NCBI GenBank assembly: GCA_964016885.1
Contig: OZ024744.1
Span: 21,196,098-21,260,097 of the forward strand
Direction of reading: 5' to 3'
DNA from: Eledone cirrhosa
Taxonomy: Eukaryota > Mollusca > Cephalopoda > Octopoda > Eledonidae
DNA: 64,000 nt
Below the pieces are notes generated by a model that was not told where the DNA came from, searched no databases, and saw nothing but the letters and a program-made list of their open reading frames with translations. The position numbers and the translations under genes were made by a program. Below are positions 27,801 to 40,046 of the stretch, piece by piece. Positions within the stretch are counted from its first letter, which is position 1, and the number at the start of each line of letters is the position of its first letter.

Positions 27801-29100
27801 ATATAACTCGTTTTAACAACAGTTGGATCTTAAGAACTGACTCGTTTTAACAACCTGTAATCTTCAAATAAATCTCGTTTTAACAACAGTTGAATCTTAA
27901 GAACTGACTCGTTTTAACAACAGTTGAATCTTCAAATAAAACTCGATTTAACAACAGTTGAATCTTAAGAACTGACTCGTTTTAACAACAGTTGAATCTT
28001 AAGATAAAACTCGTTTTAACAACAGTTGAATCTTAAGAACTGACTCATTTTAACAACAGTTGAATCTTGAGATAAAACTCGTTTTAACAACAGTTGAATC
28101 TTAAGAACTTACTCGTTTTAACAACAGTTGAATGTTAAGATAAAACTCGTTTTAACAATAGTTGAATCTTAAGAACTGACTCGTTTTAACAACAGTTGAA
28201 TCTTAAGATAAAACTCGTTTTAACAACTGTTGAATCTTAAGAACTGACTCGTTTTAAAAACAGCTGAATCTTAAGATATAACTCGTTTTAACAACAGTTG
28301 GATCTTAAGAACTGACTCGTTTTAACAACAGTTGAATCTTCAAATAAATCTCGTTTTAACAACAGTTGAATCTTAAGAACTGACTCGATTTAACAACAGC
28401 TGAATCTTAAGATAAAACTCGTTTTAACAACAGTTGAATATTAAGAACTGTCTCGTTTTAACAACAGTTGGATGTTAAGATAAAACTCGTTTTAACAATA
28501 GTTGAATCTTAAGAACTGATTCGTTTTAACAACAGTTGAATCTTAAGATAAAACTCGTTTTAACAACATTTGAATCTTAAGAATTGACTCGTTTTAACAA
28601 CAGTTGAATTTTAAGAACTGACTCGTTTTAACAACAGTTGAATCTTAAGAACTGACTCGTTTTAACAACAACTGAATCTTAAGATAAAACTCGTTTTAAC
28701 AACAGTTGAATCTTAAGAACTGACTCGTTTTAACATCAGTTCAACCTTAAGAACTGACTCGTTTTAACAACAGTTGAATCTTCAAATACAACTCGTTTTA
28801 ACAACAGTTGAATCTTAAGAACTGACTCGTTTTAACAACAGTTGAATGTTAAGATAAAACTCGTTTTAACAACAGTTGAATCTTAAGAACTGACTCGTTT
28901 TAACAACAGCTGAATCTTAAGATAAAACTCGTTTTAACAACAGTTGAATCTTAAGAACTGACTCGTTTTGACATCAGTTCAACCTTTAGAGCTGACTCGT
29001 TTAACAACAGTTGAATCTTCAAATAAAACTCTTTAAACAACAGTTGAATCTTAAGAACTGAGTCGTTTAACAACAGTTGAATCTTAAGAACTGACTCGTT
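24801..29100. repeat. Transitional satellite: plain A/B/B' dimers with alpha pieces
   Basis: The 34-bp array continues but the dense alpha marker series is lost. Common elements are A-B and A-B' dimers, CTTGAGATAAAACTCG (about 25620, 27591, 28066) and the pair GATATAACTCG with CAGTTGGATC (about 25350, 27800, 28270). The part at about 26620-27080 again follows the alpha order (TTAAATCTTAATAACTG, TTTTAGCAAC, GTTTCATCAACAGATCAACC) and resembles about 21430-21890. The stretch is best read as a worn boundary between HOR domains. It has no gene or unique sequence. Confidence 0.75.
27490..28440. repeat. 476-bp (14-monomer) tandem duplication
   Basis: CTTGAGATAAAACTC (27591 and 28066) and AAAAACAGCTGAATC (27781 and 28256) both recur 475 bp apart. 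The left arm has a one-base loss (AACAACCTGTAATC near 27848 in place of AACAACAGTTGAATC), so the true unit is 476 bp, or 14 monomers. The limits are approximate. Confidence 0.75.
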
Positions 29101-32000
29101 TTAACAACAGTTGAATCTTCAAATAAAACTCGTTTTAACAACAGTTGAATCATAAGAACTGAGTCGTTTAACAACAGTTGAATCTTAAGATAAAACTCGT
29201 TATAACAACAGTGGAATCTTAAGATAAAACTCGTTTTAACAACAGTTGAATCTTAAGAACTGACTCGTTTTATCAACAGTTCAATCTAAAGAACTGACTC
29301 GTTTTAACAACAGCTGAATCTTAAGATAAAACTCGTCTTAACAACAGTTGAATCTTAAGATAAAATTCGCTTTAACGATAGTTGAATGTTAAGAACTGAT
29401 TCGTTTTAACAACAGTGCAAACTTAATAACTGACTCGTTTTAACAACAGTTGAATATTCAAATAAAACTTGTTTTAACAACAGTTGAATCTTAAGAACTG
29501 ACTCGTTTTAACAACAGTTGAATCTTATGATAAAACTCATTTTAACAACAGTTGAATCTTAAGATAAAACTCGTTTTAACAACAGTTGAATTTTAAGAAC
29601 TGTCTCGTTTTAACAACAGTTGAATCTTAAGAACTGTCTCGTTTTAACAACAGTTGAATCTTAAGAACTGACTCGTTTTAACAACAGTTGAATCTTATGA
29701 TAAAACTCATTTTAACAACAGTTGAATCTTAAGATAAAACTCGTTTTAACAACAGTTGAATTTTAAGAACTGTCTCGTTTTAACAACAGTTGAATCTTAA
29801 GAACTGTCTCGTTTTAACAACAGTTGAATCTTGAGAACTGGCTCGTTTTAACAACAGTTCAAACTTAAGAACTGACTCGTTTTAACAACAGTTCAATCTT
29901 ATGATAAAACTCATTTTAACAACAGTTGAATCTTAAGAACAGATTCGTTTTAACAACAGATGAATCTTAAGATAAACCTCGTTTTAATAACAGTTGAATC
30001 TTAAGAACTGACTCGTATTAACAACTGTTGATTCTTAAGATAAAACATCATTTTAACAACAGTTGAATCTTAAGAACTGTCTCGTTTTAACAACAGTTTG
30101 AAACTTAAGATAAATCTCGTTTTAATCACATTTGAATCTTAAGAACTGACTCGTTTTAACAACAGTTGAATCTTAAGATAAAATTCGTTTTAACAACAGT
30201 TGAATCTTAATAACTGATTCGTTTTAACAACAGTTCAAACTTAAGGACTGACTCGTTTTAACAACAGTTGAATCTTATGATAAAACTCATGTTAACAACA
30301 GTTGAATCTTAAGAGCTGACTCGTGTTAACAACAGCTGAATCTTAAGACAAAACTCGTTTTAACAACAGTTCAACCTTAAGAACTGACTCGTTTTAACAA
30401 CAGTTGAATCTTCAAATAAAACTCGCTTTAACAACAGTTGAATCTTAAGAACTAACTCGTTTTAACAACAGTTGAATCATATGATAAAACTCGTTTTAAC
30501 AACAGTTGAATCTTAAGAACTGACTCATTTTAACAACAGTTGAATCTTAAGATAAAACTCGTTTTAACAACAGTTGAATCTTAAGAACTGACTCGTTTTA
30601 ACAACAGTTCAACCTTAAGAACTGACTCGTTTTAACAACAGTTGAATCTTAAGAACTGACTCGTGTTATCAACAGTTCAACCTTAAGAACTGACTCATTT
30701 TAACAACAGAAGAATCTTCAAATAAAACTCGTTTTAACAACAGTTGAATCTTAAGAACTGATTCGTTTTAACAACAGCTGAATCTTAAGATAAACTCGTT
30801 TTAACAACAGTTGAATCTTAAGATAAACCTCGTTTTAACAACATTTGAATCTTAAGAACTGACTCGTTTTAACAACAGCTGAATCTTAAGATAAACTCGT
30901 TTTAACAACAGTTGAATCTTGAGAACTGACTCATCTTAACAACAGTTGAATCTTCAAATAAACTCGTTTTAACAACAGTTGAATCTTAAGAACTGACTCG
31001 TTTTATCAACAGTTCAACCTTAAGAACTGACTCGTTTTAACAACAGTTGAATCTTCAAATAAAACTCGTTTTAACAACAGTTGAATCTTAAGAACTGACT
31101 CGTTTTAACAACAGTTGAATCTTAAGATAAAACTCGTTTTAACAACAGTTGAATCTTAAGATAAATCTCGTATTAACAACAGTTGAATCGTAAGAACTGA
31201 CTCGTTTTAACAACAGTTGAATCTTAAGATAAATCACGTTTTAACAACAGTTGAATCTTAAGAACTGACTCGTTTTAACAACAGCTGAATCTTAAAATAA
31301 AAAATCGTTTTAACAACAGTTGAATCTTAAGAACTGACTCGTTTTATCAACAGTTCAACCTTAAGAACTGACTCGTTTTAACAACAGTTGAATCTTCAAA
31401 TAAAACTCGTTTTAACAACAGTTGAATCATAAGAACTGACTCATTTTAACAACAGCTGAATCTTTATATAAAACTCGTTTTAACAACGGTTGAATCTTAA
31501 GAACTGACTCGTTTTAACAACAGTTGAATCTTCAAATAAAACTCGTTTTAACAACAGTTGAATCATAAGAACTGAGTCGTTTAACAACAGTTGAATCTTA
31601 AGATAAAACTCGTTATAACAACAGTGGAATCTTAAGATAAAACTCGTTTTAACAACAGTTGAATCTTAAGAACTGACTCGTTTTATCAACAGTTCAACCT
31701 TAAGAACTGACTCGTTTTAACAACAGCTGAATCTTAAGATAAAACTCGTCATAACAACAGTTGAATCTTAAGATAAAATTCGCTTTAACGATAGTTGAAT
31801 GTTAAGAACTGATTCGTTTTAACAACAGTGCAAACTTAATAACTGACTCGTTTTAACAACAGTTGAATCTTCAAATAAAACTCGTTTTAACAACAGTTGA
31901 ATCTTAAGAACTGACTCGTTTTAACAACAGTTGAATCTTATGATAAAACTCATTTTAACAACAGTTGAATCTTAAGATAAAACTCGTTTTAACAACAGTT
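29101..32000. repeat. Divergent satellite mosaic with 2413-bp-spaced duplication
   Basis: The monomers here are more varied than elsewhere: GAACTGAGTCGTTTAAC, CGTTATAACAACAGTGG, CAGTGCAAACTTAATAACTG, AACGATAGTTG, CTTATGATAAAACTCATTTT, ATTAACAACTGTTGATTC, TTTTAATCACATTTG. Two blocks share rare variants at a fixed spacing: GAGTCGTTTAAC at 29161 and 31574, and GAATTTTAAG at 29588 and 32001, both 2413 bp apart. The intervening 29.9-31.4 kb has many private variants and no clear HOR, so it may be the oldest, least homogenised part of the window. Confidence 0.75.
29480..29820. repeat. 170-bp (5-monomer) tandem duplication
   Basis: The series type A, CTTATGATAAAACTCATTTT, type B, GAATTTTAAGAACTGTCTCG is present twice in a row. 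GAATCTTATGATAAAAC occurs at about 29521 and 29691, 170 bp apart, which is five 34-bp monomers. Only one copy is present in the related block near 31900-32060, so this is a local gain. The outer limits are approximate. Confidence 0.75.
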
Positions 32001-34682
32001 GAATTTTAAGAACTGTCTCGTTTTAACAACAGTTGAATCTTAAGAACTGTCTCGTTTTAACAACAGTTGAATCTTAAGAACTGACTCGTTTTAACAACAG
32101 TTGAATCTTCAAATAAAACTCGTTTTAACAACAGTTGAATCTTAAGATAAAACTCGTTTTAACAACAGTTGAATCTTAAGAACTGACTCATTTTAACAAC
32201 AGCTGAATATTAAGATAAAACTCGTTTTAACAACAGTTGAATCGTAAGAACTGACTCGTTTTATCAACAGTTCAACCTTAAGAACTGACTCGTTTTAACA
32301 ACAGTTGAATCTTCAAATAAAACTCGTTTTAACAACAGTTGAATCTTAAGAACTGACTCGTTTTAACAACAGTTGAATCTTAAGATAAATCTCGTTTTAA
32401 CAACAGTTGAATCTTAAGAACTGACTCATTTTAACAACAGTTGAATCTTAAGATAAAACTCGTTTTAACAACAGTTGAATCTTAAGAACTGACTCGTTTT
32501 AACAACAGCTGAATCTTAAGATAAAACTCGTTTTAACAACAGTTGAATCTTAAGAACTGACTCGTTTTATCAACAGTTCAACCTTAAGAACTGACTCGTT
32601 TTAACAACGGCTGAATCTTAAGATAAAATTCGTTTTAACAATAGTTGAATGTTAAGAACTGATTCGTTTTAACAACAGTGCAAACGTAAGAACTGACTCG
32701 TTTTAACAGCAGTTGAATCTTAAGAACTGACTCGTTTTAACAACAGTTGAATCTTAAGATATAACTCGTTTTAACAACAGTTGAATCTTATGAACTGACT
32801 CGTTTTAACAACAATTGAATCTTAAGATAAAACTCGTATTAACAACAGTTGAATCTTAAGAACTGACTCATCTTAACAACAATTGAATCTTAAGACAAAA
32901 CTCGTTTTAACAACAGTTGAATCTTAAGAACTGACTCGTTTTAACAACAATTGAATCTTAAGGCAAAACTCGTTTTAACAACAGTTGAATCTTAAGAACT
33001 GACTCGTTTTATCAACAGTTCAACCTTAAGAACTGACTCGTTTTAGCAACAGTTGAATCTTCAAATAAAACTCGTTTTAACAACAGTTGAATCTTAAGAA
33101 CTGATTCGTTTTAACAACAGTTGAATCTTAAGATAAAACTCGTTTTAACAACAGTTGAATCTTAAGATAAAACTCGTTTTAACAACAGTTGAATCTTAAG
33201 AACTGACTCGTTTTAATAACAGTTGAATCTTAAGATAAAACTCGTTTTAACAACAGTTGAATCTTAAGAACTGACTCGTTTTATCAACAGTTCAACCTTA
33301 AGAACTGTCTCATTTTAACAACAGTTGAATCTTCAAATAAAACTCGTTTTAACGACAGTTGAATCTTAAGAACGGATTCGTTTTAACAACAGTTGAATCT
33401 TAAGATAAAACTCGTTTTAACAACAGTTGAATCTTAAGAACTGACTCGTTTTAACAACAGCTGAATCTTAAGATAAAAATCGTTTTAACAACAGTTGAAT
33501 CGTAAGAACTGACTCGTTTTATCAACAGTTCAACCTTAAGAACTGACTCGTTTTAACAACAGTTGAATCTTCAAATAAAACTCGTTTTAACAACAGTTGA
33601 ATCTTAAGAACTGATTCGTTTTAACAACAGCTCAATCTTAAGATAAACTCGTTTTAACAACAGCTGAATCTGAAGATAAAACTCGTTTTAACAACAGTTG
33701 AATCTTAAGAACGGATTCGTTTTAACAACGGTTGAATCTTAAGATAAAACTCGTTTTAACAACAGTTGAATCTTAAGAACTGACTCGTTTTAACAACAGC
33801 TGAATCTTAAGATAAAACTCGTTTTAACAACAGTTGAATCGTAAGAACTGACTCGTTTTATCAACAGTTCAATCTTAAGGACTGACTCGTTTTAACAACA
33901 GTTGAATCTTCAAATAAAACTCGTTTTAACAACAGTTGAATCTTAAGAACTGATTCGTTTTAACAACAGCTGAATCTTAAGAAATGGCTCGTTTTAACAA
34001 CAGCTGAATCTTAAGATAAAACTCGTTTTAACAACAGTTGAATCTTAAGAACTGACTCGTTTTAACAACAGTTCAACCATAAGAACTGACTCGTTTTAAC
34101 AACAGTTGAATCTTCAAATAAAACTCGTTTTAACAACAGTTGAATCTTAAGAACTGATTCGTTTTAACAACAGCTGAATCTTAAGAACTGACTCGTTTTA
34201 ACAACAGCTGAATCTTAAGATAAAACGCGTTTTAACAACGGTTGAATCTTAAGAACTGACTCGTTTTAACAACAGTTGAATCTTCAAATAAAACTCCTTT
34301 TAACAACAGTTGAATCATAAGAATTGATTCGTTTAACAGCAGTTAAATCTTAAGATAACACTCGTTTTAACAACACTTGAATCTTAAGATAAAACTCGTT
34401 TTAACAACAGTTGGATCTTAAGAACTGACTCGTTTTAATCACAGTTGAATCTTAAAATAAAACTCGTTTTAACAACAGTTGAATCTTAAGAACTGAGTCG
34501 TTTTATCAACAGTTCAACCTTAAGAACTGACTCATTTTAACAACAGTTGAATCTTCAAATAAAACTCGTTTTAACAACAGTTGAATCTTAAGAACTGATT
34601 CGTTTTAACAACAACTGTATCTTAATATAAACTCGTTTTAACAACAGTTGAATCTTAAGATAAACTCGTTTTAACAACAGTT
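32001..34682. repeat. HOR beta copy 1 (2682 bp)
   Basis: First of three consecutive copies. It begins at the GAATTTTAAGAACTGTCTCG variant and holds ordered markers: CAGCTGAATATTAAG; AACGGCTGAATC; CAGTGCAAACGTAAG; CTTAAGGCAAAACTCG; TTTTAATAACAG (about 33212); GAACGGATTCG; CAGCTGAATCTGAAG; GAAATGGCTCG; ACGCGTTTTAACAACGG (34225); TTTAACAGCAGTTAAATC; CAACTGTATCTTAATATAAACTCG. 2682 bp is about 79 monomers with a few short ones. The left edge is set where it departs from the copy at 29588 and is good to about one monomer. Confidence 0.92.
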
Positions 34683-37364
34683 GAATTTTAAGAACTGTCT
34701 CGTTTTAACAACAGTTGAATCTTAAGAACTGTCTCGTTTTAACAACAGTTGAATCTTAAGAACTGACTCGTTTTAACAACAGTTGAATCTTCAAATAAAA
34801 CTCGTTTTAACAACAGTTGAATCTTAAGATAAAACTCGTTTTAACAACAGTTGAATCTTAAGAACTGACTCATTTTAACAACAGCTGAATATTAAGATAA
34901 AACTCGTTTTAACAACAGTTGAATCGTAAGAACTGACTCGTTTTATCAACAGTTCAACCTTAAGAACTGACTCGTTTTAACAACAGTTGAATCTTCAAAT
35001 AAAACTCGTTTTAACAACAGTTGAATCTTAAGAACTGACTCGTTTTAACAACAGTTGAATCTTAAGATAAATCTCGTTTTAACAACAGTTGAATCTTAAG
35101 AACTGACTCATTTTAACAACAGTTGAATCTTAAGATAAAACTCGTTTTAACAACAGTTGAATCTTAAGAACTGACTCGTTTTAACAACAGCTGAATCTTA
35201 AGATAAAACTCGTTTTAACAACAGTTGAATCTTAAGAACTGACTCGTTTTATCAACAGTTCAACCTTAAGAACTGACTCGTTTTAACAACGGCTGAATCT
35301 TAAGATAAAATTCGTTTTAACAATAGTTGAATGTTAAGAACTGATTCGTTTTAACAACAGTGCAAACGTAAGAACTGACTCGTTTTAACAGCAGTTGAAT
35401 CTTAAGAACTGACTCGTTTTAACAACAGTTGAATCTTAAGATATAACTCGTTTTAACAACAGTTGAATCTTATGAACTGACTCGTTTTAACAACAATTGA
35501 ATCTTAAGATAAAACTCGTATTAACAACAGTTGAATCTTAAGAACTGACTCATCTTAACAACAATTGAATCTTAAGACAAAACTCGTTTTAACAACAGTT
35601 GAATCTTAAGAACTGACTCGTTTTAACAACAATTGAATCTTAAGGCAAAACTCGTTTTAACAACAGTTGAATCTTAAGAACTGACTCGTTTTATCAACAG
35701 TTCAACCTTAAGAACTGACTCGTTTTAGCAACAGTTGAATCTTCAAATAAAACTCGTTTTAACAACAGTTGAATCTTAAGAACTGATTCGTTTTAACAAC
35801 AGTTGAATCTTAAGATAAAACTCGTTTTAACAACAGTTGAATCTTAAGATAAAACTCGTTTTAACAACAGTTGAATCTTAAGAACTGACTCGTTTTAACA
35901 ACAATTGAATCTTCAAATAAAACTCGTTTTAACAACAGTTGAATCTTAAGAACTGACTCGTTTTATCAACAGTTCAACCTTAAGAACTGTCTCATTTTAA
36001 CAACAGTTGAATCTTCAAATAAAACTCGTTTTAACGACAGTTGAATCTTAAGAACGGATTCGTTTTAACAACAGTTGAATCTTAAGATAAAACTCGTTTT
36101 AACAACAGTTGAATCTTAAGAACTGACTCGTTTTAACAACAGCTGAATCTTAAGATAAAAATCGTTTTAACAACAGTTGAATCGTAAGAACTGACTCGTT
36201 TTATCAACAGTTCAACCTTAAGAACTGACTCGTTTTAACAACAGTTGAATCTTCAAATAAAACTCGTTTTAACAACAGTTGAATCTTAAGAACTGATTCG
36301 TTTTAACAACAGCTCAATCTTAAGATAAACTCGTTTTAACAACAGCTGAATCTGAAGATAAAACTCGTTTTAACAACAGTTGAATCTTAAGAACGGATTC
36401 GTTTTAACAACGGTTGAATCTTAAGATAAAACTCGTTTTAACAACAGTTGAATCTTAAGAACTGACTCGTTTTAACAACAGCTGAATCTTAAGATAAAAC
36501 TCGTTTTAACAACAGTTGAATCGTAAGAACTGACTCGTTTTATCAACAGTTCAATCTTAAGGACTGACTCGTTTTAACAACAGTTGAATCTTCAAATAAA
36601 ACTCGTTTTAACAACAGTTGAATCTTAAGAACTGATTCGTTTTAACAACAGCTGAATCTTAAGAAATGGCTCGTTTTAACAACAGCTGAATCTTAAGATA
36701 AAACTCGTTTTAACAACAGTTGAATCTTAAGAACTGACTCGTTTTAACAACAGTTCAACCATAAGAACTGACTCGTTTTAACAACAGTTGAATCTTCAAA
36801 TAAAACTCGTTTTAACAACAGTTGAATCTTAAGAACTGATTCGTTTTAACAACAGCTGAATCTTAAGAACTGACTCGTTTTAACAACAGCTGAATCTTAA
36901 GATAAAACGCGTTTTAACAACGGTTGAATCTTAAGAACTGACTCGTTTTAACAACAGTTGAATCTTCAAATAAAACTCCTTTTAACAACAGTTGAATCAT
37001 AAGAATTGATTCGTTTAACAGCAGTTAAATCTTAAGATAACACTCGTTTTAACAACACTTGAATCTTAAGATAAAACTCGTTTTAACAACAGTTGGATCT
37101 TAAGAACTGACTCGTTTTAATCACAGTTGAATCTTAAAATAAAACTCGTTTTAACAACAGTTGAATCTTAAGAACTGAGTCGTTTTATCAACAGTTCAAC
37201 CTTAAGAACTGACTCATTTTAACAACAGTTGAATCTTCAAATAAAACTCGTTTTAACAACAGTTGAATCTTAAGAACTGATTCGTTTTAACAACAACTGT
37301 ATCTTAATATAAACTCGTTTTAACAACAGTTGAATCTTAAGATAAACTCGTTTTAACAACAGTT
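34683..37364. repeat. HOR beta copy 2 (2682 bp)
   Basis: Same markers as copy 1 at a constant +2682 offset (GAATTTT at 34683; ACGCG at 36907). The main difference I see is a patch of about 30 bases at about 35895-35925: AACAACAATTGAATCTTCAA replaces the AATAACAGTTGAATCTTAAG of copies 1 and 3. The change swaps a B head for a B' head without changing length, which is what a short gene-conversion tract would leave. Confidence 0.92.
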
Positions 37365-40046
37365 GAATTTTAAGAACTGTCTCGTTTTAACAACAGTTGA
37401 ATCTTAAGAACTGTCTCGTTTTAACAACAGTTGAATCTTAAGAACTGACTCGTTTTAACAACAGTTGAATCTTCAAATAAAACTCGTTTTAACAACAGTT
37501 GAATCTTAAGATAAAACTCGTTTTAACAACAGTTGAATCTTAAGAACTGACTCATTTTAACAACAGCTGAATATTAAGATAAAACTCGTTTTAACAACAG
37601 TTGAATCGTAAGAACTGACTCGTTTTATCAACAGTTCAACCTTAAGAACTGACTCGTTTTAACAACAGTTGAATCTTCAAATAAAACTCGTTTTAACAAC
37701 AGTTGAATCTTAAGAACTGACTCGTTTTAACAACAGTTGAATCTTAAGATAAATCTCGTTTTAACAACAGTTGAATCTTAAGAACTGACTCATTTTAACA
37801 ACAGTTGAATCTTAAGATAAAACTCGTTTTAACAACAGTTGAATCTTAAGAACTGACTCGTTTTAACAACAGCTGAATCTTAAGATAAAACTCGTTTTAA
37901 CAACAGTTGAATCTTAAGAACTGACTCGTTTTATCAACAGTTCAACCTTAAGAACTGACTCGTTTTAACAACGGCTGAATCTTAAGATAAAATTCGTTTT
38001 AACAATAGTTGAATGTTAAGAACTGATTCGTTTTAACAACAGTGCAAACGTAAGAACTGACTCGTTTTAACAGCAGTTGAATCTTAAGAACTGACTCGTT
38101 TTAACAACAGTTGAATCTTAAGATATAACTCGTTTTAACAACAGTTGAATCTTATGAACTGACTCGTTTTAACAACAATTGAATCTTAAGATAAAACTCG
38201 TATTAACAACAGTTGAATCTTAAGAACTGACTCATCTTAACAACAATTGAATCTTAAGACAAAACTCGTTTTAACAACAGTTGAATCTTAAGAACTGACT
38301 CGTTTTAACAACAATTGAATCTTAAGGCAAAACTCGTTTTAACAACAGTTGAATCTTAAGAACTGACTCGTTTTATCAACAGTTCAACCTTAAGAACTGA
38401 CTCGTTTTAGCAACAGTTGAATCTTCAAATAAAACTCGTTTTAACAACAGTTGAATCTTAAGAACTGATTCGTTTTAACAACAGTTGAATCTTAAGATAA
38501 AACTCGTTTTAACAACAGTTGAATCTTAAGATAAAACTCGTTTTAACAACAGTTGAATCTTAAGAACTGACTCGTTTTAATAACAGTTGAATCTTAAGAT
38601 AAAACTCGTTTTAACAACAGTTGAATCTTAAGAACTGACTCGTTTTATCAACAGTTCAACCTTAAGAACTGTCTCATTTTAACAACAGTTGAATCTTCAA
38701 ATAAAACTCGTTTTAACGACAGTTGAATCTTAAGAACGGATTCGTTTTAACAACAGTTGAATCTTAAGATAAAACTCGTTTTAACAACAGTTGAATCTTA
38801 AGAACTGACTCGTTTTAACAACAGCTGAATCTTAAGATAAAAATCGTTTTAACAACAGTTGAATCGTAAGAACTGACTCGTTTTATCAACAGTTCAACCT
38901 TAAGAACTGACTCGTTTTAACAACAGTTGAATCTTCAAATAAAACTCGTTTTAACAACAGTTGAATCTTAAGAACTGATTCGTTTTAACAACAGCTCAAT
39001 CTTAAGATAAACTCGTTTTAACAACAGCTGAATCTGAAGATAAAACTCGTTTTAACAACAGTTGAATCTTAAGAACGGATTCGTTTTAACAACGGTTGAA
39101 TCTTAAGATAAAACTCGTTTTAACAACAGTTGAATCTTAAGAACTGACTCGTTTTAACAACAGCTGAATCTTAAGATAAAACTCGTTTTAACAACAGTTG
39201 AATCGTAAGAACTGACTCGTTTTATCAACAGTTCAATCTTAAGGACTGACTCGTTTTAACAACAGTTGAATCTTCAAATAAAACTCGTTTTAACAACAGT
39301 TGAATCTTAAGAACTGATTCGTTTTAACAACAGCTGAATCTTAAGAAATGGCTCGTTTTAACAACAGCTGAATCTTAAGATAAAACTCGTTTTAACAACA
39401 GTTGAATCTTAAGAACTGACTCGTTTTAACAACAGTTCAACCATAAGAACTGACTCGTTTTAACAACAGTTGAATCTTCAAATAAAACTCGTTTTAACAA
39501 CAGTTGAATCTTAAGAACTGATTCGTTTTAACAACAGCTGAATCTTAAGAACTGACTCGTTTTAACAACAGCTGAATCTTAAGATAAAACGCGTTTTAAC
39601 AACGGTTGAATCTTAAGAACTGACTCGTTTTAACAACAGTTGAATCTTCAAATAAAACTCCTTTTAACAACAGTTGAATCATAAGAATTGATTCGTTTAA
39701 CAGCAGTTAAATCTTAAGATAACACTCGTTTTAACAACACTTGAATCTTAAGATAAAACTCGTTTTAACAACAGTTGGATCTTAAGAACTGACTCGTTTT
39801 AATCACAGTTGAATCTTAAAATAAAACTCGTTTTAACAACAGTTGAATCTTAAGAACTGAGTCGTTTTATCAACAGTTCAACCTTAAGAACTGACTCATT
39901 TTAACAACAGTTGCATCTTCAAATAAAACTCGTTTTAACAACAGTTGAATCTTAAGAACTGATTCGTTTTAACAACAACTGTATCTTAATATAAACTCGT
40001 TTTAACAACAGTTGAATCTTAAGATAAACTCGTTTTAACAACAGTT
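37365..40046. repeat. HOR beta copy 3 (2682 bp)
   Basis: Third copy, again at +2682 (GAATTTT at 37365; ACGCG at 39589). It lacks the copy-2 patch and has one visible private base, GTTGCATC near 39911. After GATAAACTCG near 40030 the next unit does not restart with GAATTTTAAGAACTGTCTCG but continues with ordinary GAATCTTAAGAACTGACTCG, which ends the regular beta array. Confidence 0.92.
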
